Source: Bryobacterales bacterium (GTDB lineage Bacteria; Acidobacteriota; Terriglobia; Bryobacterales; Bryobacteraceae). Taken from it: a stretch of DNA of 6,749 nt. Where the stretch lies: assembly GCA_025456495.1 (NCBI GenBank), contig JALOKO010000224.1, forward strand, positions 1-6,749, given 5' to 3'. The notes under the pieces were generated by a model. That model ran no database searches and was not told where the DNA came from. It saw only the letters and a program-made list of their open reading frames with translations. This document shows positions 5,101-6,749 of this stretch, one piece after another. The translations under genes and the position numbers were made by a program. Within the stretch, counting starts at the first letter, position 1. Each line of letters opens with the position of its first letter.

Positions 5101-6749
5101 CGCCATTGCTCATCACGGCCATTCGCGCTGACCCATAGCCGTGGGACGAATAGGCGTAGACAATTGACGAGGCCTCCACCAATGCCCCATCTTTGCGAAT
5201 GCGGGCCAGATACAGCCGCGCTATCTGCTGGTTCTGGTCGGCCTCATACGCACCCACCGTCAGCGGCAACTCCCCGGCTACCTGCCCGCTGAGGTAGATG
5301 GAATCCTGCGGGCCAATCACAACATCCCTAGCCTCGATCCAGCCGTTGGAGCCAAAATAGGTGCCCATCTCCAGTTGCTGGCCATTCCCGCTAAGCGCCG
5401 CCAGGTAAATCGATTGGCTACCGGTCAGTTGCGACCGCAGCACGCCCGGCGTGGTAGGCCAGTCGTTGCGGCTTGTCCGCATGGCCAGAATCGTACGGCC
5501 GGTGGAATCCACGCGTGCCTGGACCTCTCCCCCAAGCTGGTTGTCGAAGGGCAGGAACTGGGTGCTGAACGCCACTGTTCCGGTCGTGGCGTTCAGGGCC
5601 ACCACAACCCCGCGAAATCCGAACGTGAGCGATGTGCTGGGCGCATACGCACCCTCCGAAACCGGGAAGTTACTGCATGCCGCGACTCCCCCCACAACCA
5701 CCCGATTCGCCTTGCCCGCGTCCAGGCTTTGCAGCCGGATGTCACCGCTGCATCCCACGTAAGCGGAGTAAGTCACCGTGCTGGCGTCTGGACTCAAGCG
5801 CATCATCAGCACCTTGCGTGACCCCCAGTTCGACGTTGGCGTCACAGTGCCGATGGGTGGGTTCAACGCAGGTGTGCGGGTGCTGCGCATTTGGATGGCG
5901 ACCCATGGAGATCCCGTCTCGTCCACAGCCAGCAGTATCGGATCGTGCGCATCGACGAACGAATCCAGGGGCAGCGCCGTACGCGAAAGCAGTCGGTAGT
6001 TGTCCCCGCTGATTCGCAGCAGAGTCATCGTCTGCTGGATCTCAGGGTAGGGATGGTGGAATGCGCCTGTTTCGGGAACACTTGCCACGGAGCCCTTCGC
6101 GATCATGAAGATGTCGCCATTGGGTGCTACCGCCACCTGTTGTGGCAGTATCCAACTGTCGCCCGCCCGCCCCAGATAAGTGGCGAACTCCACCGTAGGG
6201 TCAATCACCAGGGGCAACTCCCGCCGATAGGCGCCTACGTGGAAGCCCACTTCGCCGGAGGCGCTCACGCGGAAGGCTACGTTCACCGGCGTGCGCGTGC
6301 CCTCGGTTTCCTGCCACGCGACGGGTGAGCGTTGCGTGAACATCCAATCCCCAAGCCGCACCTGCAGCGCTCCGGAAGGAAGCAGCGTTACGGCGCTGCC
6401 TTCATCGAACCGGTAGCCAATCTGATGCGGATCGGTTCCTGGAGCGACGTGGAAATCGAACTCGGGCACGCCCTGCCGACCGTGGATGGCGACGTCAATC
6501 CCCGGATACACCGCCCGCAATCGCAGATCTTCCCCCGCGCGTCGCCAATGTTCGGCACGCAGTGTAGCTTGGGGCGGGGAAGGAAGGCCAGCCGCCAAAC
6601 CGTGTGCCGCCAAACCGTGTGGCGCCAATCCGTGTGCCGCCAAACCGCGTGGCGATTGCCAGCGGACGCCAATCCGCGCGCTTCCGCCCTCCGCCGTCGG
6701 ATGCGCAAACGCAATCTCCAGCCCGGCGGCGCTGGTCCGCACCTCCCAT
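2114..6749 (-). CDS. Giant exported multidomain protein: SBBP propeller, BACON array, TIGR03437-type C-terminus (N-terminus off right edge)
   Basis: At least 1544 codons, stop TAG at 2116-2114. The first in-frame start codon in the window is GTG at 6742, but the frame is open above it (TGG GAG precede) and no signal peptide is present, so the true start lies beyond the window. Residues are numbered here from that GTG. Order: propeller-associated N-terminal domain (1-183), seven SBBP-like beta-propeller blades (184-636), four BACON-like domains (662-1018), two possible InlB B-repeat-like modules (1020-1185), an Ig-like all-beta segment (1190-1292) and a TIGR03437-type domain (1303-1542). No catalytic motif was recognised. 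Proteins of this build are expected to be exported and act outside the cell, plausibly in adhesion or glycan binding; that role is inferred. GC was 75 percent in the one row counted. The gene faces the RNase-like gene tail to tail. Confidence 0.92.
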   Translation of the reverse strand, partial: WEVRTSAAGLEIAFAHPTAEGGSARIGVRWQSPRGLAAHGLAPHGLAAHGLAAGLPSPPQATLRAEHWRRAGEDLRLRAVYPGIDVAIHGRQGVPEFDFHVAPGTDPHQIGYRFDEGSAVTLLPSGALQVRLGDWMFTQRSPVAWQETEGTRTPVNVAFRVSASGEVGFHVGAYRRELPLVIDPTVEFATYLGRAGDSWILPQQVAVAPNGDIFMIAKGSVASVPETGAFHHPYPEIQQTMTLLRISGDNYRLLSRTALPLDSFVDAHDPILLAVDETGSPWVAIQMRSTRTPALNPPIGTVTPTSNWGSRKVLMMRLSPDASTVTYSAYVGCSGDIRLQSLDAGKANRVVVGGVAACSNFPVSEGAYAPSTSLTFGFRGVVVALNATTGTVAFSTQFLPFDNQLGGEVQARVDSTGRTILAMRTSRNDWPTTPGVLRSQLTGSQSIYLAALSGNGQQLEMGTYFGSNGWIEARDVVIGPQDSIYLSGQVAGELPLTVGAYEADQNQQIARLYLARIRKDGALVEASSIVYAYSSHGYGSARMAVMSNGDSVLAAQFQPQDVALSADAFSAPASRLNADNAYLARLSADGATLRFSSGLPSGTGLTPLGLAVTANGRALIVGRAERNAMPRTANAWANYPEGDLAEKASPGFLMAVDLLSPVSCTFTAQVSPHPVSFGRDPGTLTVTAPPGCPWLARPTDASGNSSTVTFAGFPAGVGNGTAAFVTRPNLTRSPLSFAIDVGKGSFPFTQSEGQCSFFEVNPEALTLGPEAVWRDVSVLTPAGCPWTASENRLWFVNPGSTPGSPFLGIGYEPSMVFSMRVPVNSFEARAGSVVLGSKTFTMTQAGRGCTATLTPPTLSFPAAGGTATLNLQTTGTNCEWHGVGGAGVSFPQGPFGTGSASVAVGFAANPSNTARESFIFLANKRIPITQAAGQCTASFPNPVVDAPQVGGTLRVPFTATGDACGWAATVNQPWLRVTYGSGSGTGFVEIGLDPNPSIAVRQATLSNLGQTVTIRQLGTNTAELSINGPSGFWVKINGVKEVDPPRRSYPIGTSVRLEPQELQLVGADFLLSTLGWEDLAQLNRTVVLNAGSLRLDLRTQRLFRLAQERVPGGGIDLNVTGIPSSYPEFYGQDPGFHTLGWQARPKPDPGFRFVGWLRKDLQTYLTHDTRSFTDLDGPFLRPRFEPIAAPTTPHFMPASLELTTYPEGDEIATSVEFRTAGGGDVTLQAESCTPDFAALRMQAFSRISGGYRLQIGMNHAMLKLAGKGTVDCAIRVRMNTSGTVYTLPLKIRVEGVPVAAAPPPVNGIAAITNAASFSSAPLAPGGLFTLFGQNMATATAQASTVPLPQLLANAQVRIYSEVDFATRFADMLYVSPTQINFHVPEDMPPGGARIRLVVNGTQVSDVQAQVAPSSPGIFRVDVGGGQFAPAGYGTLVSGANQLPRPIYACAPGQTCALTTLQMGSAGDELFLTLYGTGLRRVARQNLSVTANGVALPVEFLGAHSYFVGLDQLNVRVPSSLRDVGNVSLELRVGGVVLSGGRLRF
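2117..2836 (-). other. TIGR03437-type C-terminal domain
   Basis: The last 240 residues (1303-1542 from the GTG at 6742) open with AAITNAASFSSAPLAPGGLF and continue with TLFGQNMATATAQA, then YVSPTQINFHVPEDMPPG, LYGTGLRRV and LDQLNVRVPSSL. This NAASF...APGG...FG.N / SPTQINF.VP / GTG / LDQLNV order is the hallmark of the C-terminal domain that recurs across many Candidatus Solibacter proteins of differing N-terminal content. Its function is unknown; a role in surface sorting or anchoring has to be inferred from its constant C-terminal position. The only cysteines here are Cys1447 and Cys1453, close enough for a small disulfide loop. Confidence 0.88.
3188..3685 (-). other. Two possible divergent InlB B-repeat-like modules
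   Basis: Residues 1020-1185 contain two similar units. The first has FWVKINGVKEV, a proline-rich turn and YPIGTSVRLEP before a GADFLLSTLGW segment. The second has LNVTGIPSSYPEF, WQARPKPDPGFRFVGW and ends RPRFEPI. A Gly-hydrophobic-x-x-GW step after a stretch of charged or prolyl residues is typical of InlB B-repeat-like (Flg_new_2-type) modules found in bacterial surface proteins. The match is moderate and other Ig-like folds are possible. Confidence 0.45.
3689..4759 (-). other. Array of four BACON-like domains with paired cysteines
   Basis: Residues 662-1018 are four copies of an 86-94-residue unit. Each opens with Cys (662, 753, 847, 933), has a second Cys 28 or 29 residues later in a Cys-x-Trp motif (GCPW 690, GCPW 782, NCEW 876, ACGW 962), and closes with a Thr/Arg-Gln strand (FTQSEGQ, MTQAGRG, ITQAAGQ, IRQLGTN). 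The x-C-x-W centre and closing (T)Q strand are typical of BACON domains, which are thought to bind carbohydrate or mucin. The constant cysteine spacing predicts one disulfide per domain, in keeping with export. Confidence 0.78.
4835..6193 (-). other. Seven-blade SBBP-like beta-propeller
   Basis: Residues 184-636 contain about seven repeats of 45-60 residues. Typical blade pieces are a strand like YLARLSADGATLRFSS, a middle segment ending in DxxGxxxxxG, and a P-x-T-x-GAY or related turn, as in SNFPVSEGAYAPS (358-370), NDWPTTPGVL (426-435) and LPLTVGAYEAD (492-502). This is the SBBP beta-propeller repeat found in acidobacterial and planctomycete secreted proteins. Blade counting by eye gives seven; the first two are the least regular. 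Confidence 0.75.
6194..6748 (-). other. N-terminal propeller-associated domain (DUF7948-type), incomplete
   Basis: The segment LRLRAVYPGIDVAIHG, then PEFDFHVAPGTDPHQIGYRF, then FTQRSPVAWQE and finally PLVIDPTVEFATYLG is the usual lead-in to SBBP propellers (vYPGIDl...EyDf.vaPGadP...PvvyQ...LvIDP...yatylGG). Its start, with the signal peptide, lies beyond the right edge. It is interrupted near residues 33-52 by a Gly-Leu-Ala-Ala-His repeat encoded by a 15-base tandem repeat. Confidence 0.7.
6591..6650. repeat. 15-base tandem repeat, four copies, in frame in the giant gene
   Basis: Four consecutive 15-base units: GCCGCCAAACCGTGT (6591-6605), the same again (6606-6620), GGCGCCAATCCGTGT (6621-6635) and GCCGCCAAACCGCGT (6636-6650). 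On the coding (minus) strand they encode repeats of Gly-Leu-Ala-Ala/Pro-His. The first two copies are identical, pointing to recent slippage or recombination. Because the period is five codons, copy-number change alters length without breaking the frame. Confidence 0.92.

Overview
The window is GC-rich DNA from a soil-type bacterium, most likely an acidobacterium of the Bryobacterales/Solibacteraceae kind. The main evidence is the very long minus-strand gene. It joins an SBBP-type beta-propeller, a run of BACON-like domains and a C-terminal domain of the TIGR03437 type, a combination typical of Candidatus Solibacter and relatives. No database search was possible, so the family names below come from recognising motifs by eye.

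Layout. Positions 1-441 (minus) hold the first 147 codons of a secreted S1-type sulfatase that runs out of the left edge. Its start lies 121 bases from a divergent small lipoprotein gene (563-1000, plus) with an NTF2/SnoaL-like (DUF4440-type) fold. The spacer between them contains a perfect 14-base palindrome. Positions 1001-1251 hold no gene but are dense in short inverted repeats and end in a good sigma70-type promoter and ribosome binding site. These drive a 176-codon gene (1252-1782, plus) that is clearly poorer in GC than everything around it. Its C-terminal half resembles the microbial guanyl-RNase fold (RNase Sa/barnase). Positions 1783-2113 hold no recognisable gene. The rest (2114 to the right edge, minus) is one continuous reading frame of more than 1540 codons. 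It encodes a giant exported multidomain surface protein whose N-terminus lies beyond the window.

The genes do not form one pathway. Sulfatase and lipoprotein are divergent neighbours that could share control through the palindrome. The RNase-like gene is a probable cargo insertion, with its own promoter and no recognisable immunity partner. It converges on the giant surface-protein gene. The part most worth a second look is this orphan, low-GC, RNase-fold gene and the structured non-coding DNA in front of it. The rest is ordinary acidobacterial accessory content.
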